From the NCBI RefSeq assembly GCF_001428895.1, contig NZ_LMJA01000001.1:435150-499149 (forward strand): 64,000 nt of DNA, given 5' to 3'. The notes below the pieces were generated by a model, which made no database searches, had not been told where the DNA came from, and saw nothing but the letters and a program-made list of their open reading frames with translations. A program made the translations under genes and the position numbers. Positions 53,441 through 62,438 of this stretch are shown one piece after another (position 1 is the first letter of the stretch; each line of letters opens with the position of its first letter). Source of the DNA: Mycobacterium sp. Root265. Lineage in GTDB: Bacteria > Actinomycetota > Actinomycetes > Mycobacteriales > Mycobacteriaceae.

Positions 53441-54313
53441 ATGCCGAACGAAGCTCTGCCAGACGGTTTCACCCGCGACAAGGTGTCGGTGGGCGACGTC
53501 GGAATCGACTACGCGATCGGTGGGTCCGGTCCGACATTGGTTCTGCTGCACGGCTATCCGCAGACCTGGTACGAGTGGCGTCACATCATGCCGGCGCTGT
53601 CCGAGCATTACACGGTAATCGCGCCCAGCCTGCGCGGAGCGGGCCGCAGTGATGCGCCGCCCACCGGCTACGAGAAGACGACCCTGGCCGACGATATTCA
53701 CCGCCTGCTCGTCGAGCTCGGCCATGACGCGGACATCCGCTTGGTCGGCCACGACATCGGCACCATGGTCGCCTACGCCTACGCCGCCGCCCATCCCCAC
53801 GACGTGCACAAACTGGTTCTCAGTGAGGCGCCGATCCCCGACGAGAGCATCTACAGCTTTCAATCTCTGACCCCTCAGGGCCCGGGCGCGTGGCACTTCG
53901 GGTTCTTCAGTTTGATGAACGGGTTTGCCGAAGAGATGATCGCGGGGCGGGAAGCGCTCTGGATCAGCAAGTTCACCGACGCCCTCGAAGTGGTCAAGGG
54001 CTCTGTCACCGCCGAGGACATCGCCGTCTACGCCGGCTACCTGAGCGAGCCCGCGCACCTCCGGGCGAACCTCGCCTGGTTTCGCACCCTTCCACTCGAT
54101 ATGGCGGCCACCGCGCAAACGAAGAAGACCAAGCTCGGCATGCCGGTCCTGGCGGTCGGCGCCGAAGGCAGCCTGGGGGAGTTCGTCGGGACGCAGGTCC
54201 GGGAATACGCCGATCACGTCACCGCCATCGTTGTCGGCGACTGCGGGCACTGGCTCTACGAGGAACGGCCCGAGGAAATGACGCAGCAGCTGCTGGCCTT
54301 TCTCGATTCCTGA
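53441..54313 (+). CDS. Alpha/beta-fold hydrolase (epoxide hydrolase/dehalogenase-like)
   Basis: The 290-residue hydrolase has the oxyanion motif LLHGYPQTWYEWR, RGAGRSD and the nucleophile elbow VGHDIGTMVAYAYA, with Asp as nucleophile. The catalytic His is in VGDCGHWLYEERPEE. An Asp nucleophile points to epoxide hydrolase or haloalkane dehalogenase activity rather than an esterase. It is divergent from the nitronate monooxygenase and convergent with the MBL-fold gene, 15 bp apart. Confidence 0.87.
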   Translation: MPNEALPDGFTRDKVSVGDVGIDYAIGGSGPTLVLLHGYPQTWYEWRHIMPALSEHYTVIAPSLRGAGRSDAPPTGYEKTTLADDIHRLLVELGHDADIRLVGHDIGTMVAYAYAAAHPHDVHKLVLSEAPIPDESIYSFQSLTPQGPGAWHFGFFSLMNGFAEEMIAGREALWISKFTDALEVVKGSVTAEDIAVYAGYLSEPAHLRANLAWFRTLPLDMAATAQTKKTKLGMPVLAVGAEGSLGEFVGTQVREYADHVTAIVVGDCGHWLYEERPEEMTQQLLAFLDS

Positions 54314-54328
54314 ACCCTCGGCCCGTCA

Positions 54329-55138
54329 TCAGGGAGCCGGCAACGCCCACCTGCCGGCGCTGTAGGGAACGAGGCGGTCGGCGATACCGGCCTCGCTGAA
54401 TGCGGTGCGGACGTCATCGAAAGTCTCGCTGTAGATCGACCAACCCTCGATGTGCGCGATCACCACCCGGGGGACCGCCAGCACGGTGGCGATATCGGCG
54501 GCGCGAGGGCCCGTCGAGGTCAGGGGACGGCCCTGATTCTTCGTCGCCAGCCGCGATGCGCCGGCGAAGAGCACGGCAATATCGATTGCCGGAAAGCGCT
54601 GCGCGATCTGACTGGCCGGCAGCATCGAGGCGTTGTCACCGCTGACATACACCGTCGGAAGTGCCTCGGACTGCAGGATGAAACCGGTGACCTCGGCGTT
54701 GACGTGCCCGGAGTCATCGCGGGTGCCGTCCAGCGGCCCGTGTACGGCGGGCACGGCGGTGACGGTGATGGTGCCCTGACCGTCTGCACGATCAAGTTCG
54801 GTTGTCTGCCAGGTCGATAGACCGATGGCGGGTGACCCCAGCCGACGAGCGGCGCCCGGGCCGGTGATGATCAGCGGCACCGCGGTGGTCGCCCATTCGC
54901 GGCCGGCGATATCGAGATTGTCGCTGTGATCGTCGTGGCTCAGCAGCACGGCATTGACGTTCCCGAGATCGGAAACCGGCACGGCCGGTGGTGTCAGCTT
55001 GGCCATCGCACCGTAGTCACGGGGTTCGTCGAAGGTGGGGTCGGTCACCAAACGCGTTCCGCCGTAATCGATCACCACCGTGGGACCACCGATGACACCG
55101 ATCGCCAGATCGTGGCGCGCCGCCCCGATCGCGGTCAT
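54329..55138 (-). CDS. MBL-fold metallo-hydrolase (UlaG-like)
   Basis: The 269-residue protein has the UlaG-like start IGGPTVVIDYGGTRLVTDPTFD. The metal-site region is LSHDDHSDNLD (H68, H71, D73), a variant of the usual H-x-H-x-D-H in which the last His is Asn. Later ligands are likely H134 in AVPAVHGP, D168 in VSGDN and H228 in VIAHIEGW. The substrate is unknown. Its start overlaps the stop of the enoyl-CoA hydratase gene (ATGA), so they form an operon. Confidence 0.82.
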   Translation of the reverse strand: MTAIGAARHDLAIGVIGGPTVVIDYGGTRLVTDPTFDEPRDYGAMAKLTPPAVPVSDLGNVNAVLLSHDDHSDNLDIAGREWATTAVPLIITGPGAARRLGSPAIGLSTWQTTELDRADGQGTITVTAVPAVHGPLDGTRDDSGHVNAEVTGFILQSEALPTVYVSGDNASMLPASQIAQRFPAIDIAVLFAGASRLATKNQGRPLTSTGPRAADIATVLAVPRVVIAHIEGWSIYSETFDDVRTAFSEAGIADRLVPYSAGRWALPAP

Positions 55139-55992
55139 CGCGCCGGGGCCGGGTCGGCGCCGAGCAGACCTACGTGATGGCCGAGGCGGGTCTCAACGTC
55201 TCCGGGCTGGTGGAATCCGCGTTCGAAGAGGGTCTGGATGCGGGCTTGCGCGGCGGGGCGTTGCAGTGCGCCGAGGAAGGCATCCCATTCGGGGGCGATC
55301 TCCTCATCGGACGGCAGGCTGTTGATGTTCACCAGGCGTTTGGTCTCGGCGAGCGCCTGCTTGTCGAACGACGCGATCCGGGTGGCCAGCGCGTCGACGA
55401 AGGCGTCCAGTTCGACGTCGGGGAGCGCGCGGTTGACGTAGCCGTACCGTTCGGCCAGTTCACCGTCGATGTCGTCGGCTCCCAGCAGCACTTCGAGCGC
55501 GCGTCCGCGTCCGATCAAGCGCGGCAGCCGAGCCATCGGCCCGCCTCCGGGCACCAGGCCGGCGCCCACCTCCCACTGCGACAGGATGGCCTTCTCGCGG
55601 CTGGCGAAGCGCATGTCGCTGGCCAGGGCCAGTTCGCTGCCGACCCCGGTGGCGCGGCCGCGGATCGCGGCGATCGATACCACCGATGCGCGGCTCAACC
55701 GCACGAGCATGTCGGGCAGCGCCTGCAGGCCGGTTTTGCCGGCGGGGTAGCTCGTCGAGTCCTCCAGCGGCGCGACGAAGTTGTAGTGGGTCAGAAAAAA
55801 CCCGTCGACGTCGCTGTCGAAGACGACGACCTTCACCTGGTCGTCGGTCTCCAGGGCCGTGACGACTGCATCGAGTTGCGGCAGCGTCTCCGGGCCGAAG
55901 ATGTTCAGCGGCGGGTTGGTGAACGTCACCCGCCAATACGCCGGTGAATGCTTGGTCAGCACGACCTGCTGGGTGTGTACCGAGGCGGTCAT
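55135..55992 (-). CDS. Enoyl-CoA hydratase/isomerase family protein
   Basis: The 285-residue crotonase-fold protein has VVVFDSDVDGFFLTHYNF, then the oxyanion-hole segment IAAIRGRATGVGSELALASDMRFAS and the second loop LSQWEVGAGLVPGGGPMARLPRLIG. The typical catalytic Glu pair is partly changed, so it may be an isomerase or hydrolase rather than a hydratase. ATG 55992 has GAGAGGAA upstream. It is 117 bp downstream of a TetR gene on the same strand. Confidence 0.82.
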   Translation of the reverse strand: MTASVHTQQVVLTKHSPAYWRVTFTNPPLNIFGPETLPQLDAVVTALETDDQVKVVVFDSDVDGFFLTHYNFVAPLEDSTSYPAGKTGLQALPDMLVRLSRASVVSIAAIRGRATGVGSELALASDMRFASREKAILSQWEVGAGLVPGGGPMARLPRLIGRGRALEVLLGADDIDGELAERYGYVNRALPDVELDAFVDALATRIASFDKQALAETKRLVNINSLPSDEEIAPEWDAFLGALQRPAAQARIQTLFERGFHQPGDVETRLGHHVGLLGADPAPAR

Positions 55993-56109
55993 GACGGTTC
56001 CTCTCGACGGCGAGTGGTGCTGGCTCAATACTGGGCCTCGCCGCCACACCCGTCGATGCCGCTGGCGTCCATCCACACTGGGGGATAACCGGAAGAGCGC
56101 GGCCCGACA

Positions 56110-56709
56110 TCACTGCGTCGGCGCGAGACCGTTCATGATGAGGTCGATGACCTGTTGTGCGACTTCGTGTTCGGTCTTCTCGGATGCGATGACATTGTGT
56201 AACAGCGCCGTCATCATCATGGCGCCGAAGATGCTGATCGCATCGCTCTGCGGGTCGCCGACCACCTTGAGAGACCCGTCCTCGGCGCCGGCCCGCAGTA
56301 CCCGGGCCAGCGGTTCGTAGAAGGCCTGCTGGACCGCCGATGTGAGCTCGGGCAGCCTGATGGCACGCCCGAGGTCGCCGACGAGCGCCCGGCTGGTGCC
56401 CGGCCGTTTCATGGTGTGCGCGATCTGGGCGGTGATCACCGCGGCGAGCCGGTCGCTGCCGCGGCCGGGGGAGTCGGCGGCCTGTGCCACCTCCTCGGCG
56501 AGCTCTCCGAGTGAATCCCGCAGCAGGAAGGCGAGGATGTCGTCCTTGCCGGTGAAGTAGTAGTACAGGGTGGCCTTCGGAACACCGGAGGCCGCCGCGA
56601 TCTCCTCGATCTTGGTGTTCTCCAGGCCTTTGGTGGCGATCAGCTCGGCTGCCGCATAGAGCTTCCCGGCCACGGCCGTGGGTACCGTGCGCCCCGTCTG
56701 TTCAGCCAC
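56110..56709 (-). CDS. TetR-family transcriptional regulator
   Basis: The 199-residue protein has its HTH at about 34-55 (TKIEEIAAASGVPKATLYYYF) after helix 1 (LYAAAELIATKGLE). The C-terminal part is helical and binds the effector. GTG 56709 lies 6 nt after TAGACT, a leaderless arrangement. A 17-bp palindrome just upstream of the -35 region is its probable operator and also faces the divergent flavoprotein gene. The effector could be an acyl-CoA or a steroid-like compound, given the neighbours (inference). Confidence 0.92.
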   Translation of the reverse strand: MAEQTGRTVPTAVAGKLYAAAELIATKGLENTKIEEIAAASGVPKATLYYYFTGKDDILAFLLRDSLGELAEEVAQAADSPGRGSDRLAAVITAQIAHTMKRPGTSRALVGDLGRAIRLPELTSAVQQAFYEPLARVLRAGAEDGSLKVVGDPQSDAISIFGAMMMTALLHNVIASEKTEHEVAQQVIDLIMNGLAPTQ

Positions 56710-56715
56710 GCCCGC

Positions 56716-56721
56716 AGTCTA
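56716..56721 (-). promoter_or_regulatory. -10 box of the TetR gene
   Basis: On the minus strand TAGACT is 6 nt before the GTG start of the regulator. The -35 position (56739-56744) abuts the palindrome at 56745-56761. Confidence 0.45.
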
Positions 56722-56744
56722 CGTCGCTGACATGAACTCATATG

Positions 56745-56761
56745 TTGTACTTTGAGTACAA
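56745..56761. promoter_or_regulatory. Probable TetR operator TTGTACTTTGAGTACAA
   Basis: Perfect 7-bp arms (TTGTACT/AGTACAA) flank TTG. The site lies between the divergent TetR and flavoprotein genes, 31 nt before the start of the latter and next to the -35 region of the former. Symmetry, length and position all fit a TetR dimer site. Confidence 0.65.
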
Positions 56762-56792
56762 ACTACTGGTCCGAGAACTGGACGGGGGCGCT

Positions 56793-58385
56793 ATGGAGTG
56801 GGATGAGTCGGCGGACATCGTCGTGGTCGGGTACGGGGCCGCGGGGGTCTGCGCTGCACTGGAAGCGCGGGACAGGGGAGCGGACGTCCTGGCCATCGAT
56901 CGCTTCAACGGCGGCGGTGCCACTCAGGTATCCGGCGGCATCATCTACGCCGGCGGTGGGACCTGGGTGCAGCGCGATGCCGGCATCCGGGACACCGCCG
57001 ACGGAATGTACGCCTACCTGCAGGCGGAGATCGGTGACGCGGTACAGCCCGAAACACTGCGCCGGTTCGTGGATTCCAGCCCGGCAATGATCGACTGGCT
57101 CAGTGGGCACGGTGTGCCCTTCGAGGCGTCGGTGTGCCCGTATAAGACGTCCTACCCGAACAACAAGTACTACCTGTACTTTTCCGGGAGCGAGAATTCC
57201 GGCCGGTTCCGGGCGATCACGCCACCGGTGCAACGCGGCCACCGGGCCAAAGGGCCGGGCGCCTCGGGCAAGCAGATCTATCAGCCGCTGGCCGCGTCGG
57301 CGAAACGCCGTGGGGTTCGCACCAAGTTCCTGACTCGAGCGGTGTCACTGCTGACCGATCCGACGGGCCGGGTGGTCGGCGTGCGCACCAGCACGCTCGA
57401 CGAGGCCCCGTCCTGGGTGCAACGCCGCTACCGGGGGTACGCCGCGCTGGCCGTCAAGCCGGGGATCTACTACCCACCGCTGCGGGCAGCCATGGACACA
57501 CTCCTGCGGCGCTTGGAATCTCGGTACGCACGCACGGTCGACGTGCAGGCACGCCGCGCAGTCATTCTCAGCGCGGGCGGCTATATCGCCAATCGGGAGT
57601 GGATCGCCGAGCACGCGCCGGCCTACCGTGACGGACTGCAACTCGGCACCAGCGCCGACGACGGCAGCGGCATCCGGCTCGGCGCGGAACTCGGCGCGGC
57701 CGTGGACCGGTTGGACAATGTGTCGGCATGGCGCTTCATCACTCCACCCAGTGCCTTCCTGGGCTCACTCGTGGTGAATGCGCAGGGGCAACGATTCATC
57801 GATGAGACGCGCTATGGCGCAGCGGTCGGGCACGCCATGGTGCAAGATCACGACGGCCGTGCCTGGATCCTGGCCGATGATCGGTTGCTCAAGCAGGCGC
57901 GCACTCAACTGCCTGAGCAGGCCATCTGGTTTCAGCGGCTCCAGATGGAGGCCATGCTGCGTACCGACCGAGTCCAGGCCGACACGTTGGACGAGGTCGC
58001 GCTCAAAGCCGGTGTCGACCCGGTGGGTCTGCGTGCCACCGTCGCCGCCCATAACGACGCGGCCGCCGCCGGCGCACCCGATCCGATGGGCAAACCGGCC
58101 GACTTCGTGGAACCCGTTGGGCAGGGCCCGTTCTCATTGATCTCGATCTCGGTCAAGCCGAGCCTGATCAATCCGTGTCCGATGTTCACCCTTGGTGGAC
58201 TCACCGTCGATGAGCCGACAGGTGCGGTGCAGACCCCGTCGGGATCCACGATCCCGGGCCTGTTCGCCGCCGGCCGCACCGCGGTGGGGATCTGCGCCAA
58301 CTCCTATGTCAGCGGTCTGTCGTTGGCCGATTGCGTGTTCTCCGGACGACGCGCCGCGGAACACGCGACGCGCCAACCTGATTGA
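56793..58385 (+). CDS. FAD-dependent 3-oxosteroid-dehydrogenase-like flavoprotein
   Basis: The 530-residue protein has the dinucleotide-binding motif VGYGAAG at 12-18 and the fumarate-reductase/KstD-like insert (GGATQVSGGIIYAGGGTWVQ). SYPNNKYYLYFSGSE and the C-terminal FTLGGLTVDEPTGAV plus GLFAAGRTAVG complete the flavoprotein fold. The family includes 3-ketosteroid-delta1- and 3-oxo-5-alpha-steroid 4-dehydrogenases. The substrate here is not proven. The frame opens at 56742 inside the operator; ATG 56793 gives the conserved N-terminus. Confidence 0.85.
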   Translation: MEWDESADIVVVGYGAAGVCAALEARDRGADVLAIDRFNGGGATQVSGGIIYAGGGTWVQRDAGIRDTADGMYAYLQAEIGDAVQPETLRRFVDSSPAMIDWLSGHGVPFEASVCPYKTSYPNNKYYLYFSGSENSGRFRAITPPVQRGHRAKGPGASGKQIYQPLAASAKRRGVRTKFLTRAVSLLTDPTGRVVGVRTSTLDEAPSWVQRRYRGYAALAVKPGIYYPPLRAAMDTLLRRLESRYARTVDVQARRAVILSAGGYIANREWIAEHAPAYRDGLQLGTSADDGSGIRLGAELGAAVDRLDNVSAWRFITPPSAFLGSLVVNAQGQRFIDETRYGAAVGHAMVQDHDGRAWILADDRLLKQARTQLPEQAIWFQRLQMEAMLRTDRVQADTLDEVALKAGVDPVGLRATVAAHNDAAAAGAPDPMGKPADFVEPVGQGPFSLISISVKPSLINPCPMFTLGGLTVDEPTGAVQTPSGSTIPGLFAAGRTAVGICANSYVSGLSLADCVFSGRRAAEHATRQPD

Positions 58386-58388
58386 CGG

Positions 58389-59111
58389 CTAGACCGGCGC
58401 TGGTGACCGCACCAGCCTGCTGATGGTGAAGGCCGCCGCCTGGTCGACCATTCCGTTGACGCCGTACTGCTGATGAGGTGCGCTCGATCCGGACGGCGGC
58501 GCGCCCGAGCAGACGGTGTCACCGGGAGCGCAGAACTCCAGGGCCTTGGCGGCGTAGGCGGGTCCGACGTCGATCACCGGGGCGCCGTACTTCTCCGCCG
58601 ACCAACCCGCCGGCGTCCCGAACAGGACGACCGCGGCGACATTGTCGACGGCATCGGCGGGCAGCGGCAGGGGAGCAGTCCCCGACGCGACACCCGCGGG
58701 TACCACACCGGAGGTGGCAAGAGCGGTCACGACCGCCCCCTGCGAGTACCCGCCGAGCACCATCTGGGTGCCCGGGCACACCGAGGTCACGCCCTGCACA
58801 TGGATGGACTCGTCGCGCACACCTTCGACGACGTTCATCTGGAATGCCGGGCCGCCGGTGAAGTTGTCACTCGCCGGATAATTGACGCCGTGTACACCCA
58901 CCGTTCGCGGAAATGCTTGTGCGCGTAGCGCTTCGACAAATCGTTGTCCGACACCGCCGACGCCGGGCGGCTCCGAGGTGCCCCTGGCGAACACGACTCC
59001 GATATCGGGGCACGACTGCGAGCCGGCAGTCGGCACCATGACGGGCAACGCCGCCGCCGCCAGGACAGTCGCCGCGACCAGGCGACTGACGATTCGCACA
59101 CCAGTGACCAA
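58389..59111 (-). CDS. Cutinase-family secreted esterase
   Basis: The 240-residue protein has a signal peptide (about 1-31, LVAATVLAAAALPVMVPTAGS). The mature enzyme starts SCPDIGVVFARGTSEP. The catalytic triad is S123 in GGYSQGA, D198 in APGDTVC and H213 in APHQQYGVNG; Cys pairs flank the site. Mycobacterial members are lipid esterases rather than true cutinases. TTG 59111 is used because GGGGAGGG lies 5 nt upstream; GTG 59099 is another option. It is convergent with the flavoprotein, 3 bp away. Confidence 0.92.
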   Translation of the reverse strand: MVTGVRIVSRLVAATVLAAAALPVMVPTAGSQSCPDIGVVFARGTSEPPGVGGVGQRFVEALRAQAFPRTVGVHGVNYPASDNFTGGPAFQMNVVEGVRDESIHVQGVTSVCPGTQMVLGGYSQGAVVTALATSGVVPAGVASGTAPLPLPADAVDNVAAVVLFGTPAGWSAEKYGAPVIDVGPAYAAKALEFCAPGDTVCSGAPPSGSSAPHQQYGVNGMVDQAAAFTISRLVRSPAPV

Positions 59112-59262
59112 TTGAACCCTCCCCAAACAGCCCTGCGCAGACTGTGCCAGACCCCCGTGGCAGGCGGCGGTATTTTCGCCCGCCTGCCCTGAACGTGTTC
59201 CTCAAGCGAGGCACCGCTCATGTCATCGCAGCCGTGCGTGGTTGCGTTACGACACGGTCGGC

Positions 59263-60885
59263 TCAGTCGGTCAGCGAGATTTCAGTCACGGTCGCCAACT
59301 CACTGTTTTCCCGGGGCTGTTCGAAAACCACTCGCGCGGTGCGCCCCGCCGTCTCCAGGGTGGCGATGGTATTGCCGAACAGCGGGCCGCTCAGGTTGCG
59401 CCACGACATCGGCAGATCGGGCGCCCCGTGACGACGCGCCCACCGTCGGGCAACCCGGGCCGCTCGCGGCGACCAGCCCAGCTTGAACACCGGCTTGACG
59501 AAGAACGGGACGTAGTTGTGGACGGGGGAGCAGACCAGCTGGTGTACCCGGGCAGCGGAGTCACCCGGGAAGTGTGCCCGCGCCGCGTAGCTGTGGTGGA
59601 CATCGCCGGAGAGCACGCTGACCGTCGCCGGCCCAGCCTCAGAACTGCTGGCTGCTTCGATGATGAGTTCGCTCAACCGCAGGAATGACTTCAAGAACGC
59701 CGGCCAGTGCTCGAAATCCGCTGTCTGTCTGATCTTCTCGGCCACCGCACCGTGCAAGCCCGACCGTTCGGCCGCGAACTCGTTGACGGTCTGCATGTCA
59801 CCGATCGCCGGCGGCAACAGCCACGGCAGCGAGGACGCGAGAATCAGATGGTCAAGGCCCTCCAGACCCTCGTTGACATGCTTCTCCAGCCAGCTGAACT
59901 CCGCGTCGCCCAACATCTTCCGGTTCCCGCCGTCAAGGATCCGGGAATTTCGCGAGTCGACCATGATCAGCCTGCTGCGCCCCAGATCCCAGCGAAAACT
60001 GAACCGCAGGCCTTTCTCCCCGTCGACCTCCCGGTCTGCGCGGTCGGCAAGTTCGGCGAGCAGCGGCCAGCAGTCACCGGCGTTGGCCAGCACCTGCTGA
60101 TAGTCCGCATCCTGCTCCAGCTGCTGCGGGCTCAAATTGCCGATGTGCTGATAGACCCAGTAGGACGCCAGGCCGGCACGGATCCGGTCCCGCCACCACG
60201 GCTTCTTGTTGACGGCTGCCCGCCACGCCGCAGACGTGTTCCAATCGTCACGGATGTCGTGGTCGTCGAAGATCATCGCGGTGGGCAGCGTCGACATCAC
60301 CCAGCGGATCTCGGGATCGCCCCAGGTGTGCCGGTACAGGCCCACGTACTCGCCGAAACTGACCACCTCGTCCGGTGGACGCTTCTTGTTGGTGCGCCGG
60401 CCGGTGATCTGCTGGCGCGCTTCCGGAGTCAACTCATCGGCGTAGACCTGATCGCCGAGCAGGATCAGCACGTCGGGCCAATCCTCGTGCGGCTGCGAGG
60501 TCAGTCGTTCCGCATAGCAGTCCAGGGCGTCCTCACCGAGCTTCTTGTCGATCTTGGCATCGCCGGTCTTCGGATACCGGCACGAACCGAAGATCAGCCG
60601 CAACCGGTCAGATGCCGCCGGGCCCCGGGTGCGGATGACGCTCGGCGGGAATTCGGAGTCGGGCTCTGGCCAGACCTGCGTGCCGTTGATGCGCACCTGG
60701 TACTCGGTGGTCGAATCCGGGGTCAGTCCCTGCACCGGAACCAGCGCGTAATGCTGGTCCTGCACCTGGAAGGTGCGCGCCGAGCACCCCAGGACTTCGA
60801 CCTCGGTGGGTTCGTCGGTCTCCACCCAGACCATCGCGGTGGTTTCGCCGACGTGGCGCAGCACGGGACCGAGCAGAAGTTTCAC
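59263..60885 (-). CDS. PhoD-like metallophosphatase without signal peptide
   Basis: The 540-residue protein has an N-terminal fibronectin-like beta domain (PVLRHVGETTAMVWVETDEP) and then the PhoD core: RLIFGSCRYP, LILLGDQVYADE, MIFDDHDIRDDW and LSGDVHHSYAA, which supply the metal ligands. Classical PhoD is Tat-exported, but here the start MKLLLGPVLRH has no signal. The GTG start 6 nt after TAGGCT supports this N-terminus. It is probably a cytoplasmic phosphodiesterase or phosphatase of unknown substrate. Confidence 0.88.
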   Translation of the reverse strand: MKLLLGPVLRHVGETTAMVWVETDEPTEVEVLGCSARTFQVQDQHYALVPVQGLTPDSTTEYQVRINGTQVWPEPDSEFPPSVIRTRGPAASDRLRLIFGSCRYPKTGDAKIDKKLGEDALDCYAERLTSQPHEDWPDVLILLGDQVYADELTPEARQQITGRRTNKKRPPDEVVSFGEYVGLYRHTWGDPEIRWVMSTLPTAMIFDDHDIRDDWNTSAAWRAAVNKKPWWRDRIRAGLASYWVYQHIGNLSPQQLEQDADYQQVLANAGDCWPLLAELADRADREVDGEKGLRFSFRWDLGRSRLIMVDSRNSRILDGGNRKMLGDAEFSWLEKHVNEGLEGLDHLILASSLPWLLPPAIGDMQTVNEFAAERSGLHGAVAEKIRQTADFEHWPAFLKSFLRLSELIIEAASSSEAGPATVSVLSGDVHHSYAARAHFPGDSAARVHQLVCSPVHNYVPFFVKPVFKLGWSPRAARVARRWARRHGAPDLPMSWRNLSGPLFGNTIATLETAGRTARVVFEQPRENSELATVTEISLTD

Positions 60886-60891
60886 CGAGAC

Positions 60892-60897
60892 AGCCTA
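60892..60897 (-). promoter_or_regulatory. -10 box of a leaderless promoter
   Basis: On the minus strand TAGGCT lies 6 nt before the GTG of the PhoD-like gene, identical in sequence and spacing to the box at 33274-33279. Confidence 0.45.
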
Positions 60898-60933
60898 TGC
60901 GCTCGGGCGCCCAGCGAGATGAGCCTGGGTGCG

Positions 60934-62292
60934 CTACACGCCGCCGCGGCGCAGCATCCGGCCCTGAGCGGTCTGGAAGTCAATCTTCCTGCCACGCAAC
61001 CAGGTACTCGTCACCACACCGGCAAGTGCGCGCCCGTCGTACGGGCTGACCGGGTTCTTGTGGTGCAGCTTGTGCACGTCGACGACCTGCGCGGACTCGG
61101 GCTCGAAGATCGCGAAATCGGCGTCGTAGCCAAGGGCGATCTTGCCCTTGGTGTTCAGTCCGGCGAGTTCGGCGGGTTTGGCCGCCATCCACTCGAGCAC
61201 CTGCGTGAGTTCGATGCCGCGACGCTTGGCCTCGGTCCAGATCAGCGACAGGCCGAGCTGCAGCGACGCGACGCCACCCCACGCCACGCCGAAGTCGCCG
61301 TTCTCGACGTCCTTCAGGTCCACCGTCGACGGTGAGTGGTCAGAGACGATGCAGTCGATCGTGCCGTCGAGCAGGCCCTGCCACAGCAGTTCGCGGTTCG
61401 ACGCCTCCCGGATCGGTGGACAGCACTTGAATGCGGTCGCGCCGTTCGGGATCTCCTCGGCCAGCAGGGTCAGGTAGTGCGGGCAGGTCTCGACGGTGAT
61501 CTTGACGCCGTCGCGCTTGGCAGTGGCGAGCATGGGCAGGGCGTCCGACGACGAGAGGTGCAGGATGTGCGCGCGGACGCCGGTCCACCGCGCGCGTTCG
61601 ATGACTTCCGCGATCGCCACGTTCTCGGCGCCGCGCGGCCGCGACGCGAGGAAGCGCTCGTACTTGTTGCCCTCGGCCGAGGGAGCTCGGTCGATGGCGC
61701 GGGAGTCCTCGGCGTGCACGATCATCATGGAGTCGAACCCGGCCAGTACGGCCATGTCCTTCTCCATCTCGTCGGCGTCGAGATGGGGGAACTCGTCGAC
61801 GCCGGAGTGCAGCAGGAAGCACTTGAAGCCGAAGACGCCATCGTCATGCAGGCCGCGCAGGTCGCCGGTGTTGCCGGGGATGGCGCCGCCCCAGAAGCCG
61901 ACGTCGATGTGCGTCTTGCCAGATGCCGCCGCGCGCTTGGCGTTCAGTGCGTCGACGTTGACCGTCGGCGGAATCGAGTTGAGCGGCATGTCGATCAGCG
62001 TGGTCACACCGCCCGCGGCCGCCGCACGGGTGGCGGAGTCGAACCCCTCCCACTCGGTGCGTCCCGGCTCGTTGACGTGCACGTGTGTATCGACCAACCC
62101 GGGGATCATCACCTGGTCGTCGCTGAGTCCGACGACCTCCGTGCCGGTGAGGCCGCTGCCCAGCGGCTCGATCGCGACAACGCGACCGTCGCGGATGCCG
62201 ATTTCGCGAGCGACGATCCCCGCCGTTGTCAGCGTGCGTTCGCCGCGGACCACCAGGTCGAAATCAGAATGGTCGGGGGTATCGGCGGTCAT
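60934..62292 (-). CDS. allB: Allantoinase
   Basis: The 452-residue amidohydrolase has metal ligands H70 and H72 (DTHVHVNEPGR), carboxylated K157 (GFKCFL), H193 (VHAEDS), H245 (HILHLSS) and D318 (VSDHSPS). The spacing and the NEPGR motif match allantoinase better than dihydroorotase or dihydropyrimidinase. It opens allantoin to allantoate in purine degradation. ATG 62292 has GGAGAG 6 nt upstream; the frame is open further up without support. It is divergent from an NCS1 permease that probably supplies the substrate. Confidence 0.9.
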   Translation of the reverse strand: MTADTPDHSDFDLVVRGERTLTTAGIVAREIGIRDGRVVAIEPLGSGLTGTEVVGLSDDQVMIPGLVDTHVHVNEPGRTEWEGFDSATRAAAAGGVTTLIDMPLNSIPPTVNVDALNAKRAAASGKTHIDVGFWGGAIPGNTGDLRGLHDDGVFGFKCFLLHSGVDEFPHLDADEMEKDMAVLAGFDSMMIVHAEDSRAIDRAPSAEGNKYERFLASRPRGAENVAIAEVIERARWTGVRAHILHLSSSDALPMLATAKRDGVKITVETCPHYLTLLAEEIPNGATAFKCCPPIREASNRELLWQGLLDGTIDCIVSDHSPSTVDLKDVENGDFGVAWGGVASLQLGLSLIWTEAKRRGIELTQVLEWMAAKPAELAGLNTKGKIALGYDADFAIFEPESAQVVDVHKLHHKNPVSPYDGRALAGVVTSTWLRGRKIDFQTAQGRMLRRGGV

Positions 62293-62328
62293 CGGCAGCT
62301 CTCCGTTGCTTGAGCGAAATTCCTCATC

Positions 62329-62346
62329 GTGGAACTTGAACTCCAT
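62329..62346. promoter_or_regulatory. Allantoin-locus repeat site A
   Basis: GTGGAACTTGAACTCCAT is an imperfect inverted repeat (GTGGAA-N6-CTCCAT, 4 of 6 pairs). It is a weaker version of site B, 110 bp away, and lies close to the allantoinase start. Confidence 0.35.
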
Positions 62347-62438
62347 TTCTGGGGCGACTCTAGGTGTGAGCGCTGACACAGTCAATCGTCCGAAAAGCTT
62401 GACACGGGGCGTGCCGATGCGACTAACTTGTCGAATCC

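Noticed and set aside
56742-56792. N-terminal extension of the flavoprotein from ATG 56742
   Set aside because: The extension is the palindromic operator read as codons; the conserved Rossmann start begins just after ATG 56793, which has a G-rich ribosome-binding region.
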